Notes: generated by a model not told the origin, from the letters alone. Shown: positions 6,417 to 14,373, counted from the first letter of the stretch. The stretch is DNA of 15,848 nt from Nanobdellota archaeon (GCA_023144115.1 JAGLGH010000094.1:1-15848), one strand, 5' to 3'. Made by a program: numbers and translations.

Positions 6417-6432
6417 CTTTTTCTTTTTTTAT
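6417..6432 (+). terminator. T-rich terminator
   Basis: A run of T's broken by single A and C bases lies 20 bases after the secreted-protein stop and just before the next promoter. Archaeal RNA polymerase commonly stops at such T-tracts without a hairpin. Confidence 0.45.
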
Positions 6433-6450
6433 TCACTCTATGCCGATAAT

Positions 6451-6458
6451 TTTATATA
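6451..6458 (+). promoter_or_regulatory. TATA box for the small membrane protein / SpoIIM unit
   Basis: TTTATATA begins 31 bases before the ATG at 6482, giving a leaderless transcript. It lies inside the N-terminal extension that would result from starting at the upstream ATG (6440), which argues against that start. Confidence 0.55.
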
Positions 6459-6481
6459 TCCCAAATATTTTATTGCATAAA

Positions 6482-6664
6482 ATGACAATAAACTGGATAA
6501 TCATTATAGTCGCGCTGGTATATGGCTTTTTCCTTGCAAGATATTTCTTTTATTTCCATAATATGCTGCCAAAGCAATATGGTCTGTTCAGGAAAAGCCT
6601 AATAAGCCATGTTGTGCTGATAGCGATTATAATCTTAATGGTTATCATTATTAAAAATATGTAG
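6482..6664 (+). CDS. Small two-helix membrane protein
   Basis: A 60-residue protein with two hydrophobic segments, 'INWIIIIVALVYGFFLARYFF' (about 3-22 of the chain) and 'VVLIAIIILMVIIIKNM' at the C-terminus, joined by a short polar loop ('HNMLPKQYGLFRKSLIS'). A hairpin with both ends on one side of the membrane is likely. An upstream in-frame ATG at 6440 would add 14 residues but would sit upstream of the TATA box at 6451, so 6482 is preferred. The gene ends 13 bases before the SpoIIM-family gene and is probably co-transcribed with it, suggesting a partner or accessory subunit. No family is recognised. Confidence 0.6.
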   Translation: MTINWIIIIVALVYGFFLARYFFYFHNMLPKQYGLFRKSLISHVVLIAIIILMVIIIKNM

Positions 6665-6677
6665 ATTGTGAACTAAA

Positions 6678-7526
6678 ATGCTTGAATCATTGATGAGTCC
6701 ATTTACGGCAAAGAAAAGGCCTTGGGAAATGTTTTTTATAGGATTACTTTATTATAGTGTAGCATGCGTTCTAGGCATCTGGGTATTCAGAGACTATGCC
6801 AGCATAGTGGTTCTCTTATTGACAATCATTGCCATAGTTCCTCTTATCTATAGGACTATAATCCTTGAAGAAAAAACAGCAATAGAACCAGGACCATATC
6901 TTTTAGTGCTTATTGGTCATCTTAAATATTTTTCATCTGTTATGTATCTTTTTGGAGGCATTGTCCTGGCTTGCGCATTATGGTATGTCTTTGCTCCAGC
7001 CAGCATGGTTCAAGATTTATTCGCAGCTCAGATCAAGACCATAGCAGGAATAAGTATAACAGGGCATGCGACAAATTCCTTCAGCCTGTTCATAAAAATA
7101 TTTTATAATAATATCAAAGTCCTCATATTCTGCATAATCTTCTCCTGCATATATGGTTCTGGAGCAATCTTTATCCTGACATGGAATGCTTCAGTGATTG
7201 GTGCTGCTATAGGTTATTATATAAGGACAAAGCTTGCAGTTATTTCATCATATACTGGGTGGGATTATATGGTTAGCTATTTTGGTACATTTTCTATAGG
7301 GTTATTGAAATATGTCATACACGGCATACCTGAGATTCTTGCATATTTTATTGGAGGGCTTGCTGGAGGCATAATCTCTGTAGGGATAATGAAGAAAGAA
7401 TTTATTTCTTCTCGGAGGTTCCCAAATCTCCTTTGGGATGCATCAAATTTAATCATCATAGCACTAGTTATAACATTTATCGCAGCAATATTAGAAGTCT
7501 ATGTCACACCGATGGTATTTAGATAA
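6678..7526 (+). CDS. SpoIIM-family (DUF95) integral membrane protein
   Basis: A 282-residue polytopic membrane protein of the stage II sporulation protein M family, common in archaea that do not sporulate, where its function is unknown. Family features: 'NNIKVLIFCIIFSCIYGSG' (144-162) running into 'TWNASVIGAAIG' (168-179), 'HGIPEILAYFIGGLAGG' (215-231) and 'AAILEVYVTP' at the C-terminus (269-278). About six or seven membrane helices are visible (near 18-36, 43-58, 86-106, 147-180, 219-238, 256-278). The bacterial homologue works with SpoIID/SpoIIP in peptidoglycan remodelling; without a peptidoglycan wall here, a role in membrane remodelling or transport is only a guess. It probably forms an operon with the small membrane protein upstream, and its stop lies 2 bp from that of the convergent RPA-like gene. 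Confidence 0.85.
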   Translation: MLESLMSPFTAKKRPWEMFFIGLLYYSVACVLGIWVFRDYASIVVLLLTIIAIVPLIYRTIILEEKTAIEPGPYLLVLIGHLKYFSSVMYLFGGIVLACALWYVFAPASMVQDLFAAQIKTIAGISITGHATNSFSLFIKIFYNNIKVLIFCIIFSCIYGSGAIFILTWNASVIGAAIGYYIRTKLAVISSYTGWDYMVSYFGTFSIGLLKYVIHGIPEILAYFIGGLAGGIISVGIMKKEFISSRRFPNLLWDASNLIIIALVITFIAAILEVYVTPMVFR

Positions 7527-7528
7527 AA

Positions 7529-8239
7529 TCAATCAAGCACTTTCAATCGACCAGGTCTTACTTCAAACATATCTCCTTCAAGGAGGAGCGACTTTATAAG
7601 CTCTTCACATGAATCTATTTTGCTTTTCTTAATAACCTCATCAGTATCCACACCTTCCCCCTTATCAAGTTCCCTTATCAGGGCTAAGACAGATTCTGAT
7701 GCATTAAGATCATTAATTCCTTCATCTGCAACTTCCTTATTCTCAGCTGTCATGCTTGTTTCTTTAGAATCAGATTTTATTTTATCATGCACAGGTTCAG
7801 GTTGCTGATTGCTATCCACTTGCTGCAATGTGCTTTTTAATAACTCTATCTCCCTCTGCCTGACTTCAATCCATTTAGGATTATCAATCTTCCTTATTAT
7901 TTCAAGGATAATATATCTTTCTGTGCCATATTCCCTAATCCTTCCTATAATAGATACAATATCTCCAACATTAAACGCCTTGAGCCGCTCATAATTCTCA
8001 AAAAGCCTTGCAGAAATTTTGCCTGTGCTGTCATCGATAACAATGCTGTAGTAATTAAAAGTATTTTCTGAATCAGGAATATCTACAACAGCAGATATAA
8101 GATTAACTCTTGATATCTTTCTGCCATACTTATCAATCACATAATTTGGATTCCATCCTTCTTCAGTCACAAAATCTCCTTCAATGAGATCCTGTATCTG
8201 CACCTTGTATGCAGTTTGTCTCTTCTGATTATTTGCCAT
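7529..8239 (-). CDS. RPA-like OB-fold protein with C-terminal winged helix
   Basis: A 236-residue protein with the layout of RPA32-like or RPA-associated archaeal proteins: an OB-fold (about 42-118, with 'RVNLISAVVDIPDSE', 'YSIVIDDSTGKISARLFEN' and 'VGDIVSIIGRIREYG'), an acidic flexible linker (about 140-182) and a winged helix (about 182-236, 'SVLALIRELDKGEGV ... LLLEGDMFEVRPGRLKVL'). OB-fold proteins of this kind bind single-stranded DNA and recruit partners through the winged helix during replication and repair. It starts 37 bases after the mcm stop on the same strand, so it is probably co-transcribed with mcm, which supports a replication role. The winged helix ends very like the C-terminal winged helix of the adjacent MCM. 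No zinc ribbon is seen. Confidence 0.8.
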   Translation of the reverse strand: MANNQKRQTAYKVQIQDLIEGDFVTEEGWNPNYVIDKYGRKISRVNLISAVVDIPDSENTFNYYSIVIDDSTGKISARLFENYERLKAFNVGDIVSIIGRIREYGTERYIILEIIRKIDNPKWIEVRQREIELLKSTLQQVDSNQQPEPVHDKIKSDSKETSMTAENKEVADEGINDLNASESVLALIRELDKGEGVDTDEVIKKSKIDSCEELIKSLLLEGDMFEVRPGRLKVLD

Positions 8240-8276
8240 TTTAATAATATTTTAGTTTGCTGCATAAACTTTTGAT

Positions 8277-11200
8277 TCAGACCTTCTGCACAAAGCCTCT
8301 CCTAGGCTCAAATATGTCTCCGCTCCTCTTCAGCTTTTCAATAGTATCTTCTACAACATCCCCTGCAATGCCTTTTATTTCAGCCTCTGTGATTATATCA
8401 TCAATAGGGATAGTTTTAGTGTCTAATTTTTTTTCAAGAGTATTGATTATTTCCCTCACAACAATTATATGGCTTCTTTGAGATGATGAGATTCCAGTTG
8501 TGATCCTGTCAATATCAATCTTTCCTGTCTCAGGGTCTATGCCAATCTCAGAAAGTGAGAAATGAAGAAGCTCGATACCTTTCTTTGCATCTTTCCTTGA
8601 AACTTTAGTCCCAAGGCGAATCTTTGCTGATGCTTCTGAAAGCCTGACAAGGGCCTCAAGCTGCCTGGGGGATATCGGAACAGCTTTAATGCCTCCGTCC
8701 TCTGTTCCTGAATTGCGCATCTCAACATAGTATTTCTGAAGCTCTTCTATAGCTCCTTCTGTAAGCTTAGGCTTGATTTTCTGCCTTACATAAGAGATGT
8801 ATTTTTTCAGGAAATCTGTATCCAGTTCAGGCTCAATAAGATCAGGGTCCTGATGAAGCTTAAGAATATGTCCTGCAATTTTATTGTCCTTTTCTATCTC
8901 AGGTATATCTTTAATCGCAAAGATAAGATCAAACCTGTTTATTAGCGCAGGAGGCAAATTTATCTGCTCTGCAATGATTCCATAGGGGTCAAACCGTCCA
9001 AATTTAGGGTTAGCTGCAGCAAGCACTGTTGTTTCACAGCGCAGAGTAGCCTGGATATTTGCTTTTGATATAGAGACAGTTTGCTGTTCAAGTGCCTCGT
9101 GCATCGCGCTCCTGTCTTCAGGAGTCATTTTATCCATCTCATCAATCATGCAATTGTGCACAAGCAGGAAATTAGCAAAATAATTCTGGTTCACTGCATC
9201 ATCTACTTGAATATTATATACTGTTTCACCACTCAGTTCAGAAATTGACTTTAGTTTTACAGGGCAAATATAATTATTCACAAGTCTTGTAAGAATCTTG
9301 AATTCTTGTGATTGGAATGCTTCTTTTACACCTTTCAGACAAGATAGAATCTTCTTCAGATTTGACCTTGTGATACCCCTTCCTTTTTTTAATTCGGATA
9401 TCTTTGTAAATCTATATATGCAGACTTTATCATTTTTTTGTAATTTTTTATTTAGCTGGGAAATAAGAATGTCAACTTTGGGTATGACAAATGATTTGTC
9501 TTCTCTTTTTAATATTTTTTCTAAATTTTCATATTTTTCTGGCGCAATGCGCTTATCCTTAATCTTCTGGAAATTGAAAATACCTGTTATTGTAATCCTA
9601 TACTGTTCATAAGATCCTTTTTTTACCACTCCACCTCCAGAAGCATTAATTTTATGCAGATAAGCCATTATCCCAAGCTTTCTGAACATATCTCTTATCT
9701 CCTGAGCAGTACACTTATTTTTAGCGACAATATCTATTGCTCCACCAGATTTCTTATTTGATATGCACCCATCACCATTTATATACCCAATAAGGAATGC
9801 CCTGATGCATTCATTGGGGTATTCTAATATCTTTGTAAGGTGATATTTTTTAATAGATTTATTCCCTGCAGGAATTCCATAATCTTTGATTGCTGCATGA
9901 TGCTTTTTGGAACATAAATAAAGTTGCCATACACCAGACCTTTTATCAAGATATTCACCGCACTCCTTGCTAAATACTTCTTTTACAAGGAACTTGAAGC
10001 GGGATTTCAAATAATCTGATTTAGTATAATATCTTATCACATATTTTTTAGAAGATAACGAGCCGTCTGTTGCGATAAGACCAAGCAGCTCAAACAAGTA
10101 TAATTTTTGTTTAAGCACTTTAGTCCTGTCGAATTTCCAGTCCAAACAAGTTATTGCATAATCACTATTTTTTAAATCTTTAGCTTCTTTCCATTGCACA
10201 CCATTATCCCATACTGCAATCTTATGCTCAGGAGTTATCTTTAGAGAATCCTGGTTAGCAAAGGTGATTTCAAGCAGATTTTGGGCTGTTCTTCTTGAGA
10301 CTTGTTTTACTCTTGAGTCTTTCAATCTTAATTTTTTTTCATCAAAATGCTTGATTGATATTTTCTTTTTTCTTTTGAAGCCATCATATATCTCTTTTAT
10401 GCTTAGTAATCTGCCTGTTGAGTCCAAAATTTTAGTATTTCCACTAAGGCAGAATCCCTTATTAGAAAGCACAAGTGCGCCAGCTTCCAAAGCCCAGCCT
10501 CCCATCATCTCATCCTTAACAACTGAGGCAGTATTATGAACAACAAAACCATTAACAAGAAAATTATGCGAATCGTTTACTGTAAGGTCATAAACAAAAT
10601 CATATCCATGATCTTTTATAAATCTAACATCTACAATCTTTTCCCACATTATATCTGAGTTTGTAATTAAAGAAATATCATTTAAATCATCATAAGCTCT
10701 TTTAACATTTCTAATAGAAGGTTTTATTTCATTTATTATATCTATATTCTTTAAATACACTACTATCTTCTCAATAACTTGTAGAGGAATTTTAGGGTTT
10801 CTTGCCTTTCTTTGAAAATAATCATAAACTTGCATTTCTTTAATTCCCAGATATTTTGCAATTTCTTTTTTAGTCATTCTTTCGCTTAGCTCAGAATAGA
10901 TCTTATCAATGACATTTCTTTCTACAACAATTCTAACATTTGTTGCTTTTTTTAAATTTGTAGTGATTTTATCCAATCGTGTTTTACTTGGCATAAAATT
11001 TTTGGATGCAACACTTGAAGACTTATAGCCTATTAAAGACCTGGAAGAAGCATTTAAAGTGTTTTTAATTTCCTTTATCTTTTCCTGAAGATTAGGAACA
11101 ATATCTATATTTGTGTTATATTTTGAAATATTGTCAATTACATTTTTTAATTTTCTTCTTTTTTCACTAAAATTAAAATCAATAAATTCCCTGAATTTCT

Positions 11201-13502
11201 CCATATTTTCTTTACTGCAAATTTCCAATGCATATTTTTCATATTTCGATTTGATTTTAGAATTACTTGGTCCAATACCTCTTGAACGAATTTTGGAGGA
11301 TATTCCAAACCTTAACAAAACCAACTGCAATTTCTTCACTAGTTCTGGGCTTGTAGTTGTTAAATCAATATATCCAGCAGATTTTTTTCTTACTACACTA
11401 CCATCACTATCAAATAAGCCTGAGATATATTTGGCTATTAAATTATTGGGCAGATTCAACAAAATATTACTTATATCAATTTTATTTGATTTGGGAGACA
11501 TAGGAATGCCTAAAGCTTTAACAATCTCAAATACAATTTGTGACCCAAATCTTAATGAAGCAGGTCTTTTCTCTGATGCTTTACTTGAGATATTACACTT
11601 GACATCAAATAATTTTTTTGCTAATTGTGAAAATTCATTTAGAAGTTCTTTTGAACGATTTGAAAATCTAATTGTAACTGTATGTTGCCCTTTAGAAAGA
11701 TCACCATCTCCTGCAATAAGTCCTGCAAAATAAAGTAAATCTTCATTTAAATAAAGTGGAATTTTGATTTTGTGACCTTTATATAAAGATAGATATGTAA
11801 CATATTTCGCAATTTTATCTAAAGATGTATTTGATTCTTTTGCTAATAACTTTAAATGCTTTAATGATATATTGCCTCTGGCTTTTTCTTTGACCCAATT
11901 ATGGTACAGATTATTTTCATTTAAATTAAGCTTTTTAGCTAAATTCCGTTTTGTTTTATATTTTATTATGAGTAAATTAATCATTTTATTTACAATATTT
12001 TTAACACCGTATATAGTTGGATTAGAATTTATTAAAGAAAGTGTAAGTATTGTGTTATCGTTTTTCATCTTTAGATTTCTGGCACAAGCTATATATTCAC
12101 CCTTTAAAAAATCTTTAGCTTCATTCCATTTTAACGACCCTTTTTTTATTGTATATAATTTTGTATGTCCAGTTGTTTTAATCTCTTTGCCACTCTGTGT
12201 TTTAATTGATACCATTATTTCTGGCGGCTTAAGTTTCCAGAATTGGTCTATCTCTTTGGGTCTGATTTTCAAATGTTTATCCAAAGTTAAAATTTTTTTA
12301 TTGCTTTGGGGATTTTTTGCTTGCCAGATACCTTTTAAATATTTTTTATTGTTGTTTTTTAATTTTTTTTCAACCAAATTATCAATTCTATGCAGATTTC
12401 CATTATTCATTAATATCATTGAATCTGGAGAGACACACAACCCTGCACCACTTACACCCTTACCACTCACATACCTCGCCTTAGGAGCAACAAGAGCTAT
12501 CCTTTTCAGGAGCTGAGATTTCGCTGCCCCTGGGTCTCCTATCAATAAGACATGCATATCTCCTCTTGTTACAGCGCCATCTGCTCTTTTCTTTCTGTTG
12601 CCACCCACAAGCTGAAAGATGAGGGCTTCTTTTATCTTTTCATACCCATAAATTGAAGGAGCAACTGACTGAATAAGTTTCTCCACGCATTTAGAGTCTT
12701 TCGCAAGTTCAATTATTCTTTTTTCTTCCTCTTTTGATATGCTGATATCATAAAAATCTTCCTGCACTGCTAGAACTGAATTTGATTCTATAATCAGATC
12801 AAATCTCGTGGCTTTTGCTCCGCTTCTTAATTCAACAGGAACTTCTTTAAGCACCCCTGCAACTCGTATTTTGCTGCCAGGGTTTGTCTTCTTTTCACTC
12901 AAAGGGCTTACAAGATCTCTGCTAAGAAAAACATTCATCCTTTTAGGCTGTTCTCCACCCTCAAGATCTTCTGAAGCCTCTTCAAGGACAATACCTTGAG
13001 CGTCAACAAACTCTTTTGAAAGAAGCCGAAATTTCCCTTTCCTGCCGCAACCGCATTTATTAGGTTCCTTGAACGCTTTTTCAAGCTGAATCACAGATAT
13101 TACATTGCCGCAACTTGGACACTCAAACCTGGCAGTCGTGACCTGTGGTCTCACATCAGATTTCTGTCTCACTACACCCTCGACAACAAGGAACTTATCA
13201 ATATGATTACTTCTTATATCGCTTATCGTTATGTTCTGGCTTTCTGGAAGGTTGATAAAACGCACCTTAAAATTCTTCATGGTGCTTGGAAGATCAAATT
13301 TTTCAATAGCTATCTCTGCTGCTTTTATCAATTCATCAGGATAATCAAGAAGGAACGTAGAAAGATCAGGATCATAGTTCAATAGCTTTACAAAGTCAAC
13401 AATAATAAAATTATTGCCTTTTCTTATAAGCTCAAGTATTTCAGCATGGTAATTATCTTCAAAAAATTCCTGAAACTTTGAAATCTGTTGTGTAGCGTCC
13501 AT
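8277..13502 (-). CDS. mcm: Replicative DNA helicase MCM precursor with two inteins
   Basis: A 1741-residue precursor; the mature helicase is 673 residues (exteins 1-355, 991-1017 and 1451-1741), normal for archaeal MCM. MCM forms the hexameric 3'-5' replicative helicase. Domains: N-terminal OB region (1-250) with a four-Cys zinc site (C128, C131, C150, C152); AAA+ core with Walker A GDPGAAKS (322-329), Walker B 'CMIDEMDKM' (1451-1459), sensor 1 'AAANP' (N1498) and arginine-finger motif 'INRFDL' (R1523); C-terminal winged helix (about 1670-1741). Intein 1 splits 'SGAGL|TASVV' and intein 2 splits 'NKGF|CMIDE', so no functional ATPase exists until both are spliced out. The extein is visibly less AT-rich than the inteins. 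The start is the ATG at 13502 behind a weak GGAAG. It lies between tbp (upstream) and the RPA-like gene (downstream), all on one strand. Confidence 0.97.
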   Translation of the reverse strand: MDATQQISKFQEFFEDNYHAEILELIRKGNNFIIVDFVKLLNYDPDLSTFLLDYPDELIKAAEIAIEKFDLPSTMKNFKVRFINLPESQNITISDIRSNHIDKFLVVEGVVRQKSDVRPQVTTARFECPSCGNVISVIQLEKAFKEPNKCGCGRKGKFRLLSKEFVDAQGIVLEEASEDLEGGEQPKRMNVFLSRDLVSPLSEKKTNPGSKIRVAGVLKEVPVELRSGAKATRFDLIIESNSVLAVQEDFYDISISKEEEKRIIELAKDSKCVEKLIQSVAPSIYGYEKIKEALIFQLVGGNRKKRADGAVTRGDMHVLLIGDPGAAKSQLLKRIALVAPKARYVSGKGVSGAGLCVSPDSMILMNNGNLHRIDNLVEKKLKNNNKKYLKGIWQAKNPQSNKKILTLDKHLKIRPKEIDQFWKLKPPEIMVSIKTQSGKEIKTTGHTKLYTIKKGSLKWNEAKDFLKGEYIACARNLKMKNDNTILTLSLINSNPTIYGVKNIVNKMINLLIIKYKTKRNLAKKLNLNENNLYHNWVKEKARGNISLKHLKLLAKESNTSLDKIAKYVTYLSLYKGHKIKIPLYLNEDLLYFAGLIAGDGDLSKGQHTVTIRFSNRSKELLNEFSQLAKKLFDVKCNISSKASEKRPASLRFGSQIVFEIVKALGIPMSPKSNKIDISNILLNLPNNLIAKYISGLFDSDGSVVRKKSAGYIDLTTTSPELVKKLQLVLLRFGISSKIRSRGIGPSNSKIKSKYEKYALEICSKENMEKFREFIDFNFSEKRRKLKNVIDNISKYNTNIDIVPNLQEKIKEIKNTLNASSRSLIGYKSSSVASKNFMPSKTRLDKITTNLKKATNVRIVVERNVIDKIYSELSERMTKKEIAKYLGIKEMQVYDYFQRKARNPKIPLQVIEKIVVYLKNIDIINEIKPSIRNVKRAYDDLNDISLITNSDIMWEKIVDVRFIKDHGYDFVYDLTVNDSHNFLVNGFVVHNTASVVKDEMMGGWALEAGALVLSNKGFCLSGNTKILDSTGRLLSIKEIYDGFKRKKKISIKHFDEKKLRLKDSRVKQVSRRTAQNLLEITFANQDSLKITPEHKIAVWDNGVQWKEAKDLKNSDYAITCLDWKFDRTKVLKQKLYLFELLGLIATDGSLSSKKYVIRYYTKSDYLKSRFKFLVKEVFSKECGEYLDKRSGVWQLYLCSKKHHAAIKDYGIPAGNKSIKKYHLTKILEYPNECIRAFLIGYINGDGCISNKKSGGAIDIVAKNKCTAQEIRDMFRKLGIMAYLHKINASGGGVVKKGSYEQYRITITGIFNFQKIKDKRIAPEKYENLEKILKREDKSFVIPKVDILISQLNKKLQKNDKVCIYRFTKISELKKGRGITRSNLKKILSCLKGVKEAFQSQEFKILTRLVNNYICPVKLKSISELSGETVYNIQVDDAVNQNYFANFLLVHNCMIDEMDKMTPEDRSAMHEALEQQTVSISKANIQATLRCETTVLAAANPKFGRFDPYGIIAEQINLPPALINRFDLIFAIKDIPEIEKDNKIAGHILKLHQDPDLIEPELDTDFLKKYISYVRQKIKPKLTEGAIEELQKYYVEMRNSGTEDGGIKAVPISPRQLEALVRLSEASAKIRLGTKVSRKDAKKGIELLHFSLSEIGIDPETGKIDIDRITTGISSSQRSHIIVVREIINTLEKKLDTKTIPIDDIITEAEIKGIAGDVVEDTIEKLKRSGDIFEPRRGFVQKV
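9153..10451 (-). mobile_element. Intein 2 in MCM (433 aa, LAGLIDADG endonuclease)
   Basis: Precursor residues 1018-1450. It starts with C1 ('CLSGNTKIL'), has block B 'LKITPEHKIAV' with the TxxH of the N-terminal splicing centre (73-76), and ends in block F/G 'VYNIQVDDAVNQNYFANFLLVHN' followed by extein Cys. C1, the His-Asn end and +1 Cys are all present, so splicing should work. Two LAGLIDADG helices, 'ELLGLIATDGSL' (121-132) and 'FLIGYINGDGCI' (219-230), keep their acidic residues D129 and D227, so homing endonuclease activity is likely intact. Residues about 310-405 are an extra basic segment, possibly DNA-binding. The insertion lies directly before Walker B, a highly conserved site. Confidence 0.95.
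10533..12437 (-). mobile_element. Intein 1 in MCM (635 aa, LAGLIDADG endonuclease, two HTHs)
   Basis: Precursor residues 356-990. It begins with C1 ('CVSPDSMIL'), has block B 'IKTTGHTKLYTI' (TxxH at 88-91) and ends in block F/G 'YDFVYDLTVNDSHNFLVNG' and 'FVVHN', followed by extein Thr as the +1 nucleophile. LAGLIDADG helices 'YFAGLIAGDGDL' (236-247) and 'YISGLFDSDGSV' (337-348) retain D244 and D345. At 635 residues it is long for an intein. The extra length includes two similar helix-turn-helix segments, at about 161-200 before the endonuclease and 521-560 after it. It interrupts the AAA+ core 33 residues after Walker A begins. Its DNA is clearly more AT-rich than the flanking extein, fitting later arrival. 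Confidence 0.95.
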
Positions 13503-13696
13503 TTAAAATTTTCTTCCAAAATTTGCGCAGCAAATCTTGAAAGCCCCCCATAATTCTATGTAACAAGAAGCTACTTTATCTTCCCGTAAAATCCTGTTAA
13601 CTAGCACTTTCCCCCAAATTCACTGCCATAACATGATTTATATAAGGAAGCTAACTGACGCATAGTTACGCTCGATGTCAGATTCGAATGGATTCT
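13503..13696 (-). other. tbp-mcm intergenic region
   Basis: 194 bp between the tbp stop and the mcm start. It contains a symmetrical TATA-like box (13637-13644), a hairpin with arms CTGAC and GTCAG (13655-13659 / 13677-13681) that extends by CAT/ATG past a bulge, and a small hairpin TTTGC-GCA-GCAAA (13522-13534) close to the mcm start. A GGAAG about 12 bases before the mcm ATG may act as a weak ribosome binding site. No open reading frame of note is visible. The T-loop-like ATTCGAAT at 13682-13689 is not part of a tRNA. Confidence 0.4.
13637..13644 (-). promoter_or_regulatory. Possible TATA box for mcm (symmetrical)
   Basis: TTTATATA on the plus strand reads TATATAAA on the minus strand, so it could direct transcription either way. 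Leftward it would start mcm transcription near 13612 with a leader of about 110 bases; rightward there is no gene on the plus strand to serve. Confidence 0.35.
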
Positions 13697-14248
13697 TTAT
13701 TTAACTTTCTTAAGATTCTCAATCAGCATATCAAGAGCCTTATGGACTTCATCCTCTGTCTTGGTTCCAGTGCATACAACTTTGCCATTGCTGAATAACA
13801 GGAATGTCGCTTTTGCTTCTTTAAGCTTATATACCAAGCCAGGGAACTGCTCAGGTTCATATTCTGTATTCTTGAGTTTCATTGCAAGGACATTAAGATT
13901 AAGATCCATTCCCACACTTCCGCTTGCTACAATGTTCTGGATATTGATTTCTGGTTCGATTGTTATTTTTATATTTATTTTCTTCAGACTCTCTATTATT
14001 TTTGTAAGGGATCTTCGTACATCTGCAAGATTTCTTGCGCCAGTGCATACTACTTTCCCACTGCTGAAGATTAAAGCTGAGGTTTTTGGATCTTTTATCC
14101 TGATGACAAGACCTGGAAACTGCTCTGGATTATATTCTGTATTGCTTAAAGTCGCAGCCATCTTCTCAAGAGGTATGTCATGCTCCAGCGATGTTGAAAC
14201 AACGATATTAACGACTGTTATTTCCTTTTTTCCCTGTTTTTTAACCAT
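13697..14248 (-). CDS. tbp: TATA-box binding protein (TBP)
   Basis: A 183-residue general transcription factor that binds and bends TATA boxes and, with TFB, recruits archaeal RNA polymerase. It is built of two direct repeats (about 9-95 and 100-183) with matching motifs: 'NIVVSTSL ... LSNTEYNPEQFPGLVIRI ... ALIFSSGKVVCTGAR' and 'NIVASGSV ... LKNTEYEPEQFPGLVYKL ... FLLFSNGKVVCTGTK'. The aromatic residues that wedge into the minor groove correspond to F44/F61 and F135/F152. Length is normal for archaea (about 180-200), with a short N-terminus and no acidic tail. The ATG at 14248 has a good Shine-Dalgarno sequence (GGAGGG, 14265-14260 on the minus strand, 11-base spacing). Upstream lies a striking set of TTTAAA boxes, suggesting autoregulation. 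Confidence 0.97.
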   Translation of the reverse strand: MVKKQGKKEITVVNIVVSTSLEHDIPLEKMAATLSNTEYNPEQFPGLVIRIKDPKTSALIFSSGKVVCTGARNLADVRRSLTKIIESLKKINIKITIEPEINIQNIVASGSVGMDLNLNVLAMKLKNTEYEPEQFPGLVYKLKEAKATFLLFSNGKVVCTGTKTEDEVHKALDMLIENLKKVK

Positions 14249-14282
14249 TTTTAATCAAACCCTCCAATTATACTTCTATTTA

Positions 14283-14316
14283 GTCTTTTTAAAGAAGAAA
14301 TATGCTTTAAAAAGAC
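14283..14316 (-). promoter_or_regulatory. Perfect 12-bp inverted repeat upstream of tbp
   Basis: GTCTTTTTAAAG (14283-14294) and CTTTAAAAAGAC (14305-14316) are perfect complements separated by 10 bases. Each arm contains a TATA-like TTTAAA. The right arm is well placed as the tbp TATA box (start near 14280, ahead of the GGAGGG ribosome binding site), whereas transcription from the left arm would start in the ribosome binding site. The left arm could therefore act as an operator or as a hairpin in the leader. Confidence 0.6.
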
Positions 14317-14325
14317 CAAAATCCC

Positions 14326-14344
14326 TTTAAAGTTCTGCTTTAAA
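14326..14344 (-). promoter_or_regulatory. Two further TTTAAA boxes upstream of tbp
   Basis: TTTAAA occurs at 14326-14331 and 14339-14344, continuing the series at 14288 and 14306 (steps of 18, 20 and 13 bases). These may be alternative TATA boxes or extra binding sites for TBP itself. Confidence 0.4.
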
Positions 14345-14373
14345 AATCAGTTATAAATAATTAATAACAGTGC

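Noticed and set aside
6440..6481. A 74-residue form of the small membrane protein starting at 6440
   Set aside because: The TATA box at 6451-6458 lies inside this extension, so the transcript begins later, near 6482.
11113..12516. Long plus-strand reading frames (11113-11733 and 11872-12516)
   Set aside because: They lie antisense to the clear MCM/intein coding sequence; their Phe/Leu/Ser-rich, membrane-like composition is what the reverse strand of Lys/Asn/Glu-rich coding produces.
13682..13689. A tRNA T-loop at ATTCGAAT
   Set aside because: The flanking bases do not form a T-stem or acceptor stem; it is simply a short palindrome.
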